From an uncultured Oscillospiraceae bacterium (GTDB lineage Bacteria > Bacillota > Clostridia > Oscillospirales > Oscillospiraceae), in assembly GCA_934590325.1 (NCBI GenBank), contig CAKTOW010000014.1:1-51945 (forward strand): a stretch of 51,945 nt of DNA, in the 5' to 3' direction. Of this stretch, positions 1-8,611 are shown in pieces. A program made the translations under genes and the position numbers. Under the pieces are notes generated by a model, which saw nothing but the letters and a program-made list of their open reading frames with translations, had not been told where the DNA came from and searched no databases. How positions within the stretch are numbered: the stretch's first letter is position 1; every line of letters starts with the position of its first letter.

Positions 1-63
1 TGGTCGACACCAAGAGATTCTCTCAATCGGTTTAATCTGGTGTTTTCAAGATGTCCTTATGAG

Positions 64-90
64 GAGTCGCCCTTGGGCACTTCTTTTTTA
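64..90 (+). terminator. Weak terminator-like hairpin at the left edge
   Basis: An imperfect short hairpin (GAG/CTTC outer, GCC/GGC inner) is followed by six T on the plus strand, which would end a transcript entering from outside the window. The first 60 bases hold no gene I can recognise. Confidence 0.25.
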
Positions 91-909
91 CTTCTGACAC
101 TGCAGCCCCAGCTGGTAGAACGCCACCGCCGCTGCGGCGGCCACGTTCAGGCTGTCCACCCCGTGGGTCATGGGTATCATCACCGTGTGGTCGCACTGGG
201 CGATGGTGCCGTCGGCCAGCCCGTCCCCCTCGGTGCCCAGTACCACCGCCAGCTTATCCGCCTCCAGCAGCCGCCTGTCGTCCAGCCGCAGCGAGTCCTC
301 CCGCAGCGCCATGGCCACGGTGGTGAAGCCCAGCTCCCGCAGCGCCGCCGTCCAGTCCCCCTCCGGCAGGTACGTCCACGGCACCAGGAACACGTTGCCC
401 ATGCTCACCCGGGATGCCCGCCGGTACAGCGGGTCGCTGCCCTGACTGGTCAGCAGCACCGCGTCCATGCCCAGCGCCGCCGCGCACCGGAAGATAGCCC
501 CCACGTTGGTGGGGTTCATCACATTCTCCAGCACGGCGATGCGCCGCGCCCCGGCGCACACCTCCGCCAGCGAGGGCAGGGGAGGCCGCCGCATGGCGCA
601 CAGCATCCCCCGTGTCAGGTGGAAGCCCGTCAGCTGCGTCAGCACCTCCAGCGGCGCGGTGTACACCGGCATATCCCCGCTGCACCGTGCCAGCACCTCC
701 GCGCCCTTGCCGCTGATGTGCTGCGGCTCCATCAGGAACGACACCGGCACGCACCCGGCGTCCAGCGCCCGGCCGATGACCAGCGGGCTCTCCGCGATGA
801 ACAGCGCGTTGGCCGGATCCGCCCGGTTCACCAGCTGGTTCTCCGTGGCCCGGGCGTATACGTCCAGCGCCGGATCGGAAAAATCGCGTATCTCTATAAC
901 CTGTGCCAT
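88..909 (-). CDS. TrmH/SpoU-family RNA methyltransferase
   Basis: A 273-residue SPOUT methyltransferase predicted to 2'-O-methylate a ribose in tRNA or rRNA using S-adenosylmethionine. All three family motifs are visible: ENVMNPTNVGAIFR at about 128-141, LGTEGDGL at about 224-231 and IPMTHGVDSLNV at about 245-256, which together form the trefoil-knot cofactor site. The N-terminal third (to about 110) resembles the substrate-binding extension of the larger TrmH/RlmB relatives. The ATG lies one base after the stop of the upstream glycerate kinase gene, so the two are very probably cotranscribed. The exact RNA target cannot be read from sequence. Confidence 0.92.
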   Translation of the reverse strand: MAQVIEIRDFSDPALDVYARATENQLVNRADPANALFIAESPLVIGRALDAGCVPVSFLMEPQHISGKGAEVLARCSGDMPVYTAPLEVLTQLTGFHLTRGMLCAMRRPPLPSLAEVCAGARRIAVLENVMNPTNVGAIFRCAAALGMDAVLLTSQGSDPLYRRASRVSMGNVFLVPWTYLPEGDWTAALRELGFTTVAMALREDSLRLDDRRLLEADKLAVVLGTEGDGLADGTIAQCDHTVMIPMTHGVDSLNVAAAAAVAFYQLGLQCQK

Positions 910-910
910 G

Positions 911-2023
911 TCAGTCCATCTCCTTCAACAGCTTCGTCAGCGCCGCCCGGTAGTACCCGGCGGCGTTTTCCTTTATCTCCCGCCACGATGCCCCATCCGG
1001 CGTGGCGGCGCGTACTGCACGTAGTCCAAGGGCCTCCAGCGCGGCGCCGTCCAGCGCCACCGACCCTGCCAGCACCGCCGCGGGTACGCCCAGTGCCCGG
1101 CACCGTGCCGTCACGCCGCTGATCACCTTGCCGCCCAGGCTCTGGCTGTCCAGCCGTCCCTCGCCGGTGACCACCAGGTCGTATCCCGCCGCCCGCCGGT
1201 CGAAGTCTACCGTGTCCAGCACGGTCTCGATGCCCGAGCGCAGCGTGCCGCCCAGCAGCGCGGCGCACCCTGCGCCGAAGCCGCCGGCCGCGCCCCCGCC
1301 AGGCAGATCGTCCACCGCCGCGCCCAGTTTATCCCGCAGCACCGCGGCAAAGTGCCGCAGTCCTGCGTCCAGCCGCACCACGCAGGCCGCGTCCGCGCCC
1401 TTCTGCGGCGCGAAGATATACGCCGCGCCCCGCTCCCCGTACAGGGGATCGTCTATGTCGCACATCACCGTCAGCACCACGCGCTGCAGCCCCGGATGCC
1501 GCCCGGTCAGGTCGATGTCCGCGATGTCCCCCAGCGTCCCGCCGGTGGGCACGAAGGCGCGTCCCCGTGCGTCATAGAACTGCACGCCCAGTGCCGCGGC
1601 GCAGCCGCCGCCGCCGTCGTTGGTGCAGCTGCCGCCCAGCCCCAGCACCAGCCGCCGCGCGCCGCCGTCCAGCGCCGCCGCCAGCAGCTGTCCCACACCG
1701 TAGGTGGTGGCCGTCTCCGGGTCCAACCGCCCCTCCGCCAGCGTCAGTCCCGCCGCGGCGGCGCACTCCACCACCGCCGTGTCGTCCGGCAGCAGGCCGT
1801 AAAAACCCTCCACGGTCTCGCCAAACGGCCCGGATACCGGCACCGTTATCCGCTCTCCGCCGCAGGCCGCCAGAAAGCACGCCGTGGTGCCCTCTCCGCC
1901 GTCGGCCACCGGCAGTGCATCCACCTGCCAGCCGGGCACCTGTATTTCCCCGGCAATGCGGCATATCTCCGGCGACGACAGTGTCCCCTTGAAGGAATCC
2001 GACAGGACGAGACAGCGTTTCAT
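911..2023 (-). CDS. glxK: Glycerate kinase (GlxK/GarK family)
   Basis: A 370-residue ATP-dependent glycerate kinase, making 2- or 3-phosphoglycerate from D-glycerate. Family features include the N-terminal DSFKGTLSS (about 9-17), ADGGEGT (about 40-46) and the internal LGLGGSCTNDGGGG glycine-rich stretch; length matches the family (about 370-380). It is the first gene of a two-gene minus-strand unit with the RNA methyltransferase, separated by one base. An AAGGAGA Shine-Dalgarno sequence precedes the ATG. The functional link with the methyltransferase is unclear and may be only cotranscription. Confidence 0.92.
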   Translation of the reverse strand: MKRCLVLSDSFKGTLSSPEICRIAGEIQVPGWQVDALPVADGGEGTTACFLAACGGERITVPVSGPFGETVEGFYGLLPDDTAVVECAAAAGLTLAEGRLDPETATTYGVGQLLAAALDGGARRLVLGLGGSCTNDGGGGCAAALGVQFYDARGRAFVPTGGTLGDIADIDLTGRHPGLQRVVLTVMCDIDDPLYGERGAAYIFAPQKGADAACVVRLDAGLRHFAAVLRDKLGAAVDDLPGGGAAGGFGAGCAALLGGTLRSGIETVLDTVDFDRRAAGYDLVVTGEGRLDSQSLGGKVISGVTARCRALGVPAAVLAGSVALDGAALEALGLRAVRAATPDGASWREIKENAAGYYRAALTKLLKEMD

Positions 2024-2160
2024 GGGCGTATCTCCTTCTCATTATAATAATGAAGTGATTATACCAGCCGGCAGCATAAAACACAAGGGACGGCTTGCGC
2101 CGTCCCTCGTGTTTTGTACGTTCTGTAACCAATTTGAGGAGAAAATGGATGGATACGCTT

Positions 2161-3669
2161 TTACTTAGCCAGCAGTCTGGCAGCGCGCTTCTTGCCGTAC
2201 ATGCAGCAGGCCGCAACGTAAGCCACGGCGCACACCACGCCGATGATATAGGCGGGGGTCCAGGGGATGTTGAAGCCGATGTGTGCGTTGGCGATGTAGG
2301 TGATGCAGATGAAGGTGTAAAAGCCGCCGGGGATCATGGGCATCCATGCCCACTTGCCCTTGCCGTTCTCGAACATCCACGCGGTGATGCTCAGAAAGGC
2401 GAACAGGGACAGCGTCTGGTTGGCCCATGCGAAGTAACGCCACAGGATCATGAAGCCGTTGCTGTTGGTCTTGGCGAACACCAGGATGGCGATGACCAGC
2501 GCGAAGATGGGCAGAGCCAGCTTGATGCGCTTACCGTTGGTGGACTGGTCGATGTGCAGTGTCTCAGACAGGCTCAGACGCAGGGCGCGCAGCGCCGTAT
2601 CACCGGAGGTGATGGGCAGCACGATAACGCCGACCAGGGCGATGATGCCGCCCACATGACCCAGCAGGTACTTGCAGACCACGCCCACAGTGCCGGTGGC
2701 CAGAGTCGCGTTGGGCTCCTGCAGCGCCAGGTTGTACACGCCCATAGCGCCGGCAGCCCAGACCATGGCGATGAAGCCTTCCAGCACCATCATGTTATAG
2801 AAGGTGTTGCGGCCCTGACGCTCGCTCTTCATGGTACGGGAGATGATAGCGGTCTGGGTGGAGTGGAAGCCGGACAGAATGCCGCAGGCCACCGTCACGA
2901 AGAAGATGGGCAGGAAGTGTCCGTTGGAGAAGTAGTCAGCGTAGGTAAAGGTGCCCACGGTGCCGTCAGCACCGGTCAGGTTCAGCACGGGAGCCGCCCA
3001 GCTGTCCCAGATGTTGATCAGGGGCATACCCTTGGCGAAGATGCCGATGAACACGCCGATGGCAGAGAACAGCAGGATGCCGCCGAAGATGGGGTAGATC
3101 TTGCCGATGATGGCATCGATGGGGAACACGGTGGCGATCAGGTAGTACAGGAAGATGACACCGTAGATGATCCAGGTGGAAACGGAAGTGGCCTTGCCGT
3201 CAAAGCCAAAGACCTGTGTAGCGGCGATGTCGCCGGGGGTGTAGATGAACACGGCGCCCACCAGCAGCAGCATCACGCACACAAACACGTTGTAGAACTT
3301 ATAGATGCCCTTGGTGGAGTACCGGCGGATCATCTCAGGCATCTGGGTGCCGCCGTCGCGCAGGCAGATCATGCCGGAGAAATAGTCGTGCATGGCGCCG
3401 CCGATGATGTTGCCGATGGGGATAGTCAGGAATGCGATGGGCCCAAACAGGATGCCCTGGATCGGCCCGATGATGGGGCCGGTACCTGCGATGTTCAGCA
3501 GGTTGATGAGGCTGTTCTTCCAGCCCTTCATGGGAACGAAGTCCACGCCGTCCTCTTTGGTATAGGCGGGGGTCTTGCGGTCGTCAGGCCCAAAGACCTT
3601 TTCGCAGAACCGGCCGTAGAGGGCTGCGCCGCCGATCAGGATGACCAGACCGATGATGAATGTCAGCAC
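2161..3669 (-). CDS. cstA: CstA-family carbon starvation / pyruvate-type carrier
   Basis: A 502-residue polytopic membrane protein of the CstA family, whose characterised members (E. coli CstA, BtsT) take up pyruvate or peptides when nutrients are scarce. The diagnostic GTGPIIGPIQGILFGP segment (about 62-77) and MHDYFSGMICLRDGG follow the first helix; more than twelve hydrophobic helices are visible. It is shorter than the E. coli protein (about 700) but typical of Clostridia. Translation probably starts at a GTG, with AAAGGAGAG nine bases upstream. It stands alone, divergent from yhaM. Substrate in this organism is inferred, not shown. Confidence 0.92.
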   Translation of the reverse strand: MLTFIIGLVILIGGAALYGRFCEKVFGPDDRKTPAYTKEDGVDFVPMKGWKNSLINLLNIAGTGPIIGPIQGILFGPIAFLTIPIGNIIGGAMHDYFSGMICLRDGGTQMPEMIRRYSTKGIYKFYNVFVCVMLLLVGAVFIYTPGDIAATQVFGFDGKATSVSTWIIYGVIFLYYLIATVFPIDAIIGKIYPIFGGILLFSAIGVFIGIFAKGMPLINIWDSWAAPVLNLTGADGTVGTFTYADYFSNGHFLPIFFVTVACGILSGFHSTQTAIISRTMKSERQGRNTFYNMMVLEGFIAMVWAAGAMGVYNLALQEPNATLATGTVGVVCKYLLGHVGGIIALVGVIVLPITSGDTALRALRLSLSETLHIDQSTNGKRIKLALPIFALVIAILVFAKTNSNGFMILWRYFAWANQTLSLFAFLSITAWMFENGKGKWAWMPMIPGGFYTFICITYIANAHIGFNIPWTPAYIIGVVCAVAYVAACCMYGKKRAARLLAK

Positions 3670-3743
3670 AAAAACACACTCTCCTTTGTAAAGTGGATCT
3701 TCTCTTTCCGAGGTGTCCGGAGCGCCTCAAAAATCATGTTCAG

Positions 3744-3749
3744 ATTATA
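3744..3749 (-). promoter_or_regulatory. Extended -10 element upstream of cstA
   Basis: On the minus strand TGC-TATAAT lies about 75 bases before the cstA start; no good -35 is visible at 16-17 bases. The same TGCTATAAT form appears before two of the surface-protein genes. Confidence 0.45.
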
Positions 3750-3848
3750 GCACCGAGTAAATAAATTGCACGTTAATGTTTACGAATTGTACATAAAAAT
3801 ATCATAAATAAAATGTCGAATCCTGTAAAGAATTGCCGTGAAAGGAAA

Positions 3849-3885
3849 CTTGTAAAAACCTTTAACAATGGGGGGTTTTTGCAAG
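3849..3885. other. Hairpin in the cstA-yhaM divergent region
   Basis: CTTGTAAAAACC and GGTTTTTGCAAG form a 12-bp stem (one G-U) with a 13-base loop, in an AT-rich 375-base intergenic region. TTTTC follows on the plus strand. It lies upstream of both likely promoters, so it could be a terminator, a protein site or nothing. The rest of 3670-4044 holds only promoter elements. Confidence 0.4.
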
Positions 3886-3982
3886 TTTTCCCATCACGAA
3901 TCAAAATACAAACCCTGTTTGAAAACCAAAAAATTTGTCTGGCGGAAACGTTACCAGCAAAACGGTAAAATTTCTCTTTCTC

Positions 3983-4011
3983 TTGCCCATTTTCGGCAAA
4001 CGTGGTATCAT
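3983..4011 (+). promoter_or_regulatory. Promoter of yhaM
   Basis: TTGCCC, a 17-base spacer and TATCAT lie 34 bases before the yhaM ATG; the RBS GGGGAGGA follows in the short leader. Confidence 0.65.
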
Positions 4012-4044
4012 GTTCACAACAAAAAACAGGGGAGGATACCCGCC

Positions 4045-4992
4045 ATGGAATACAACAAGAGGATACTGGACATGACCCCCGGCGACGAGATCGAGGGCTA
4101 TTACATACTCAAGTCCGCCAATCCCAAGGTAGCCGCCAACGGCAAGCCCTTCCTCACCGGCGCGCTCTCCGACCGCAGCGGCGCCGTGGAGCTGAAGGTC
4201 TGGGACTACACCGGCCCCCTCTCCGCTGCCGACGAGGGCAAGGTGGTCAAGGTGCGGGGCACCGTCAGCGAGTACCGGGGCACCGTCCAGTTCGTGGCCG
4301 GACGCATCCGCCTGGCGGCGGAGGATGACCCGGTGGATGCATCCGCCCTGGTGCCCACCGCGCCCATCGACCGCGCTGCCGCCATGGAGGACCTCCGCCG
4401 TTGGGTAGAGTCCATTACCGACCCGGACTACCGTGCCGTGGCCGATGCCATGCTCACCGCTCACGGCGACGCGCTGGAAGCCATCCCAGCCGCCAAGAGC
4501 GTCCACCACGCCTTCCTGGGCGGTCTGCTGATGCACACCGCCAATATGCTGAAGATCGCCGACTTCCTGGCGGACATGTACCCGGAGACCATCGACCGCA
4601 GCCTGCTGCTGGCGGGCACCCTGCTCCACGACATGGCCAAGGAGCAGGAGTTCGTGTTCTCCCAGCTGGGTCTGGCCACGGACTACTCCATCAAGGGCCA
4701 GCTGCTGGGCCACCTGGTCATGGGCGCCCAGGACGCGGCGGAGACCGCCGCCCGCCTGGGCATCCCGGAGGAGAAGTCCGTCCTGCTGCAGCATCTGATA
4801 CTCTCCCACCACGGTGAGCCGGAGTTCGGTGCCGCCGTCCGCCCCCTCTGCGCCGAGGCCGAGCTGCTCAGCCTTATCGACTCCGTGGACAGCCGCATGG
4901 AGATATACCGCGAGACCTGCGACACCATGGAGCCCGACACCTTCTCCCCCCGCATCTTCGCCCTGGAAAAGAAGATATTCAAGCACCGCTGA
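4045..4992 (+). CDS. yhaM: YhaM-type 3'-5' exoribonuclease (OB fold + HD domain)
   Basis: A 315-residue protein matching B. subtilis YhaM in length and order: an OB-fold nucleic-acid binding domain (about 12-92), then an HD phosphohydrolase-type domain with paired histidines in KSVHHAFLGGLLMHT (about 151-165), LLHDMAKE (about 193-200) and a further HH in LSHHGEPEFG (about 250-260) as metal ligands. YhaM degrades single-stranded RNA and DNA from the 3' end. The ATG at 4045 is chosen because GGGGAGGA precedes it and homology begins there; the open frame runs further upstream without an RBS. Monocistronic, with a promoter and a terminator. Confidence 0.93.
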   Translation: MEYNKRILDMTPGDEIEGYYILKSANPKVAANGKPFLTGALSDRSGAVELKVWDYTGPLSAADEGKVVKVRGTVSEYRGTVQFVAGRIRLAAEDDPVDASALVPTAPIDRAAAMEDLRRWVESITDPDYRAVADAMLTAHGDALEAIPAAKSVHHAFLGGLLMHTANMLKIADFLADMYPETIDRSLLLAGTLLHDMAKEQEFVFSQLGLATDYSIKGQLLGHLVMGAQDAAETAARLGIPEEKSVLLQHLILSHHGEPEFGAAVRPLCAEAELLSLIDSVDSRMEIYRETCDTMEPDTFSPRIFALEKKIFKHR

Positions 4993-5086
4993 CAGATAGA
5001 AGGGAGCCCCGCGCCAAAAGGCCGCCTGACACAAGAAAACACACGGTTTTGCCTGCGTCTATCCGGCTGAAATCGTCCGAAAAAAG

Positions 5087-5117
5087 CGCCCACATGCGTC
5101 AGCATGCGGGCGTTTTT
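5087..5117 (+). terminator. Terminator of yhaM
   Basis: CGCCC-A-CATGC, loop GTCA, GCATG-C-GGGCG, then TTTTT; one A-C mismatch. Confidence 0.7.
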
Positions 5118-5172
5118 GCAGCCAATTTCAGCTCGAATTTACTTTGGCAAAACTGCTTCGCACCGAAAAAGA

Positions 5173-5261
5173 GCGCGTTTTGTGCAGAGCCGAGGCGCAC
5201 CGCCGCAGGCATACTGGATGTCTGTCAAGGCGGCGCAACGACGGGGCTGCGCGAAACGCGC
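5173..5261. repeat. Nested long hairpin of unknown identity between convergent genes
   Basis: A three-tier foldback: outer arms 5173-5191 and 5243-5261 (19 positions, two mismatches, two G-U), a middle stem GCGCACCGCC/GGCGGCGC, and an apical stem CAGGCAT/ATGTCTG with loop ACTGG. No gene is evident in 4993-5358. I do not recognise the element as a named RNA; it may be a dispersed palindromic repeat of this lineage. Confidence 0.5.
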
Positions 5262-5325
5262 CTTTTGCGGCGTATGTTTTCTTATGCCAGGCGGCCTTAC
5301 GGCGCGGGGCTGTTTTTGCGCAGCG

Positions 5326-5358
5326 GCACTCCCTGCTGCGGGGAGTGCTTATTTTGTT
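5326..5358 (+). terminator. Terminator-like hairpin before the lipoprotein gene end
   Basis: GCACTCCC and GGGAGTGC form an 8-bp stem with a seven-base loop followed by a T-rich tract on the plus strand; it sits directly after the stop of the minus-strand lipoprotein gene. Confidence 0.4.
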
Positions 5359-7218
5359 TTACAACAGATTTTCCCACCGGGGTGTGCCCCAACCGGTGGT
5401 GTCGAAGGTCTCCCGCACCGCCCGGCACATCAGCTCCAGCTTCGCCCGGATGTGCGGCGACTGTATGAGCATGGCGGCCTCGTCCTCGTGGGCCATGAAG
5501 TACTCCATGATCCGCGCGCGGTCCTCCCGCGCCTCCGACCGTCCGTACCCGTCCACGAAGTACACCCCCTCGCCGCCGCTGCTGTACAGCGTCCAGCGCA
5601 GGTCGCCGCTGTCGTATTGCGATGGGTCGTCGCCGTAGACGAAGCCCTCCGGATTCAGCACATCCCATTTCTCCGGGGCAAAGGCGGAGTAGTCGTGGGA
5701 GAGTATCTTATTCTCTGTGCTGTGCCATATCTCGTGGCATATCAGTCCGTCGGGCATATAGGCGTTCTGTACGTCCAGTGCCACGTACTGCCAGTTCATG
5801 TACTCATAGGCACAGCCCACCACGCCGTAGCTGCTCTCGATGTGCGCCACCGGCAGGAAGCACAGCCCGCCCTCGCCGTTGCTGTCGCGGAACTGCCGCA
5901 GGAACCCCTCCGGATACAGCCCGAAGCTCCGCTCCATGGCCGCCAGCATGGCGCCCACGGCCCGGGCCTCCTCACGGGCGTCCATGGTGTCCGTCAGGGT
6001 CAGCGCCTTGTCGCACAGCGCCGCCGCCTCCCGGCCCTGGGCGGACAGCAGGATGCGCACGCCGTATTTTCCCTCCAGCGTATCGGCGTACTGCCGCGCC
6101 TCCTGCATGTTTTCTGCCACCGGCGCTCCGTCCAGCGCGCTCCAGTAGTTGTGTACCAGTGTCTCGTCCACCGCCATGGGGGAGTCGATCTCCGCCGCCT
6201 CCGCCACCGGGGCGAAGGTCAGCTGCTCCGGCTCCAGCGCATACACCCTGCACGCCCCGTCCCGGTATACCGCGCCTACCAGCGTGCCCTTGCCGGGCAG
6301 CGCGCGGCAGACGTACATCTCGCCCGCCACGCCGTTCTCCGCCAGGGAACAGGCGGTGATCTCCGCCCCCAGACCGTACAGCGTCGAGTGCTCCGCCCCC
6401 ACGCCCATCAGGTATGCGGGACTGCCCACGGCGTACAGGTCCCCGCCGGTGTCCATGAACAGACTGGCGTCGGCGAACCGGAACCGGCCGCTGCTGCCGT
6501 ACCGGGCGGAGTAGCCCAGCTTCTCCATGTCGAAGCTGAGCAAACACGCGCTCTCACCGCTGAAGGTGGCCTGATAGACCTCCCGCTGCAGCAGGAGCAC
6601 CTCACCGCTCTCCGTGTCCACCACGGCCGTGCCGCACTCCAGGCTGTAGGGCGACAGCAGCACCTGCACCGTCATCCTGCCGCTCTCCGCGTCCATGCCC
6701 GTGATGTCCGCTATCCGCAGGTCGGCGGACAGCTGTACGGGGACGGCTTCGCCGCCCGCTACCTCCTGCCGCCGCAGCACGTGGTCGCGGAGGAACCAGT
6801 ACGACTTCCCGTCGTAGGAGAAGTACCCGTTCATGTCCGCCGCCGCCCAGGTGCCCTCGTCCTTGAGGTCGGCGCTCAGGAACCGCCACAGGCCGCTCTC
6901 CCAGTCCCGCAGCGCCAGCCGTCCGCCGGCCAGCCGCTGCTCCGTCAGCTCCCAGGAGCCCTCCAGCTCGACCTCGCCGCGCACGGTGTCGCCGTATACG
7001 TCCACCACCTGCACGGTGGTCTTTTCCGTGGTGTAGTCCGACCAGGCCAACGCCGCCCGCGCCCCCTCCATGGGCACGATGACGGGCAGCGCCCCCGGCT
7101 GCGTGCATTCCAGCTGCCGTACAGGTTCCTTGCGCACGCTCTCGTCCGCCGTCAGTCCGCAGCCGCCCAGCGCCAGCACCATCACCGCCGCCAGCAGCCC
7201 CGCTATGATTCTTTTCAT
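5359..7218 (-). CDS. Lipoprotein with C-terminal HExxH metalloprotease-like domain
   Basis: A 619-residue predicted lipoprotein: signal peptide [19 protein letters not shown] with lipobox cysteine at about 21. Residues 40-350 look like repetitive beta-strand blades ([23 protein letters not shown]), perhaps a propeller. The C-terminal part has [11 protein letters not shown], an HExxH zinc motif at about 495-499, and an acidic [10 protein letters not shown] about 70 residues later that could supply the third ligand, so a cell-surface gluzincin-like peptidase is inferred. The ATG overlaps the stop of the acetyltransferase gene (ATGA) after GGAGGCGG, indicating translational coupling. I do not recognise a named family. 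Confidence 0.75.
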   Translation of the reverse strand: MKRIIAGLLAAVMVLALGGCGLTADESVRKEPVRQLECTQPGALPVIVPMEGARAALAWSDYTTEKTTVQVVDVYGDTVRGEVELEGSWELTEQRLAGGRLALRDWESGLWRFLSADLKDEGTWAAADMNGYFSYDGKSYWFLRDHVLRRQEVAGGEAVPVQLSADLRIADITGMDAESGRMTVQVLLSPYSLECGTAVVDTESGEVLLLQREVYQATFSGESACLLSFDMEKLGYSARYGSSGRFRFADASLFMDTGGDLYAVGSPAYLMGVGAEHSTLYGLGAEITACSLAENGVAGEMYVCRALPGKGTLVGAVYRDGACRVYALEPEQLTFAPVAEAAEIDSPMAVDETLVHNYWSALDGAPVAENMQEARQYADTLEGKYGVRILLSAQGREAAALCDKALTLTDTMDAREEARAVGAMLAAMERSFGLYPEGFLRQFRDSNGEGGLCFLPVAHIESSYGVVGCAYEYMNWQYVALDVQNAYMPDGLICHEIWHSTENKILSHDYSAFAPEKWDVLNPEGFVYGDDPSQYDSGDLRWTLYSSGGEGVYFVDGYGRSEAREDRARIMEYFMAHEDEAAMLIQSPHIRAKLELMCRAVRETFDTTGWGTPRWENLL

Positions 7219-7862
7219 CGTACTACCGCCTCCAGTGCCGCCACGTCCCCCGCCTGAATGGCCGGGATGGCGCGCCGGATGGTCTCCTCGTCCCAGTCCC
7301 ACCAGCGCAGGGCCTCCAGCCTTTCGATGGTCGCGTCGTCAAAGCGCTTGCGTATGGGCCGCGCCGGCACGCCGCCCACGATGGTGTAGGGCGGCACATC
7401 CTTCGTCACCACGGCGCGGCTGCCGATAATGGCGCCGTCGCCGATGGTCACACCGGCGAGGATGACGGCCTCATAGCCGATCCACACGTCGCTGCCCACC
7501 ACGATGTCGCCGTGGTTATCCCACGACGTGGCGATGGCGTCCACGTCGGTGGACAGCCCCCATTCCTCAAAGAAAATAGGGAAGGGGTAGGTGGACAGGC
7601 TCCCCAGCGCGTGGTTGGCGGCGTTGAAGATGAACTTCGCGCCGCAGGCGATGGAGCAGAACTTCCCGATGGTCAGCCTGTCGTGGTTGCACTCCGGGTA
7701 GTGGTACAGTACGTTGTTCCGCTGGAAGTCCCGCGGGTCGTTGACAAAATCGTCGTACATGGTATACTCGCCTATCTGTATGGCGGGGTCCGTGACCACG
7801 CTTTTCAGGTACACCGTGCTGGGTCCCTGACTGCGCGGATATATTTTCCAATCCGGTATCAT
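7215..7862 (-). CDS. Vat/CatB-type hexapeptide-repeat acetyltransferase
   Basis: A 215-residue left-handed beta-helix acyltransferase of the xenobiotic acetyltransferase branch. The layout YP..G near the start, [38 protein letters not shown] (candidate catalytic His 84), [29 protein letters not shown] and the [10 protein letters not shown]-terminal motif matches streptogramin A (Vat) and CatB acetyltransferases in order and length. Acetyl-CoA-dependent O-acetylation of an antibiotic or other hydroxyl compound is the family role; no resistance phenotype can be claimed from sequence. It follows a TetR gene by 52 bases and is coupled to the lipoprotein downstream, so regulator, enzyme and lipoprotein likely form one unit. 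Confidence 0.85.
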   Translation of the reverse strand: MIPDWKIYPRSQGPSTVYLKSVVTDPAIQIGEYTMYDDFVNDPRDFQRNNVLYHYPECNHDRLTIGKFCSIACGAKFIFNAANHALGSLSTYPFPIFFEEWGLSTDVDAIATSWDNHGDIVVGSDVWIGYEAVILAGVTIGDGAIIGSRAVVTKDVPPYTIVGGVPARPIRKRFDDATIERLEALRWWDWDEETIRRAIPAIQAGDVAALEAVVR

Positions 7863-7914
7863 GGATAGTCTCCTTTTTTCGTTTTCCTTTCCGCACCAAA
7901 GGTGCCCATAGACC

Positions 7915-8520
7915 TTACAGCTCCATGCCCTCCTGTACCGCGAGATCCGGCAGCTTTGCGGGCTTTCCGTAAAGGCCGACCAGCGCGCGGAACTCCCGGT
8001 GGAAGGCCGCCCGCAGCTCCCGCTCCGTCAGATGCAGGTGGTCTGTGTTGGCCAAAATGGCCAGTCCGTAGGAGAAGTAGAGCATATCCTGGTGAAAGCG
8101 CCGCGCCACGTCCTCGGAGTACCCGAAATCATCCACAATGACCGCGATGACCTCCGCCAGCAGCACGTCGCTCCGGTACGGCCCCGGCAGCTCACCCTCC
8201 AGATACAGCCACCGGAACAGCTGCTTTTCCTCCGCCGCGAACCGGACGAAGCCCATGCCGTAGCTGCTGTACCGGCTGTCGTTCCCCTGGTGGGCGCGCA
8301 GAGACTCCCGCACCCGCTGGGTGTGCATCTCTATGGCCCGCTGGGTCAGCGCCGCCTTCAGCTCGTCCATGCTCCGGAAGGAGAAGTAAATGGGCTGCGT
8401 GGAGCAGCCCAGCTTTCTGGCGACGCTCCTGGCGTTGATGGACGAAAAGCCTCCGTCCCGCAGCACCTCCACCGCCGCGTTGATGATGTCCTCTCTTGTT
8501 ACCTTTTTGGCTGCGGGCAT
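7915..8520 (-). CDS. TetR/AcrR-family transcriptional regulator
   Basis: A 201-residue repressor-type protein. The N-terminal helix-turn-helix (about 8-52: [20 protein letters not shown], then [19 protein letters not shown]) is typical TetR; the rest is an all-helical ligand-binding and dimerisation domain of unknown specificity. The start is fixed by GGAGGTAGAGCC upstream. Two tandem 15-bp palindromes lie 17-48 bases before the start and are the likely operator, implying autoregulation. It heads a probable operon with the Vat/CatB-like acetyltransferase and the lipoprotein, so its inducer may be a substrate of that enzyme (inference). Confidence 0.9.
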   Translation of the reverse strand: MPAAKKVTREDIINAAVEVLRDGGFSSINARSVARKLGCSTQPIYFSFRSMDELKAALTQRAIEMHTQRVRESLRAHQGNDSRYSSYGMGFVRFAAEEKQLFRWLYLEGELPGPYRSDVLLAEVIAVIVDDFGYSEDVARRFHQDMLYFSYGLAILANTDHLHLTERELRAAFHREFRALVGLYGKPAKLPDLAVQEGMEL

Positions 8521-8536
8521 GGCTCTACCTCCAATA

Positions 8537-8568
8537 ATAACATATAGTTATGCATAACGTAGCGTTAT
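8537..8568. promoter_or_regulatory. Tandem palindromic operator of the first TetR gene
   Basis: ATAACATATAGTTAT (8537-8551, ATAAC/GTTAT arms) and ATAACGTAGCGTTAT (8554-8568, perfect 7-base arms) are two bases apart, 17 bases centre to centre. Their junction forms a third palindrome, GTTATGCATAAC. The array occupies the promoter region of the TetR gene. Confidence 0.8.
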
Positions 8569-8611
8569 CATACGCCAAAGCCGCCCGTTTGTCAAGAGGG
8601 AAGTGCATAGG

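Noticed and set aside
1..60. 3' end of an rRNA or tRNA gene at the left edge
   Set aside because: No CCA-ending cloverleaf or recognisable 5S/23S sequence; too short to judge.
2095..3750. A 551-codon plus-strand frame over cstA, and other long frames opposite metN, metQ and ade
   Set aside because: They are shadows of conserved genes: His/Asp/Gln-rich translations, no RBS, no family resemblance.
5221..5390. A small plus-strand ORF between yhaM and the lipoprotein gene
   Set aside because: No RBS, Cys/Ala-rich composition from a foldback region, and the frame runs into the antisense of the lipoprotein gene.
7215..7862. Calling the hexapeptide acetyltransferase a streptogramin resistance gene
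   Set aside because: Family resemblance is clear, but many chromosomal members have unknown substrates and no linked resistance or mobility genes are seen.
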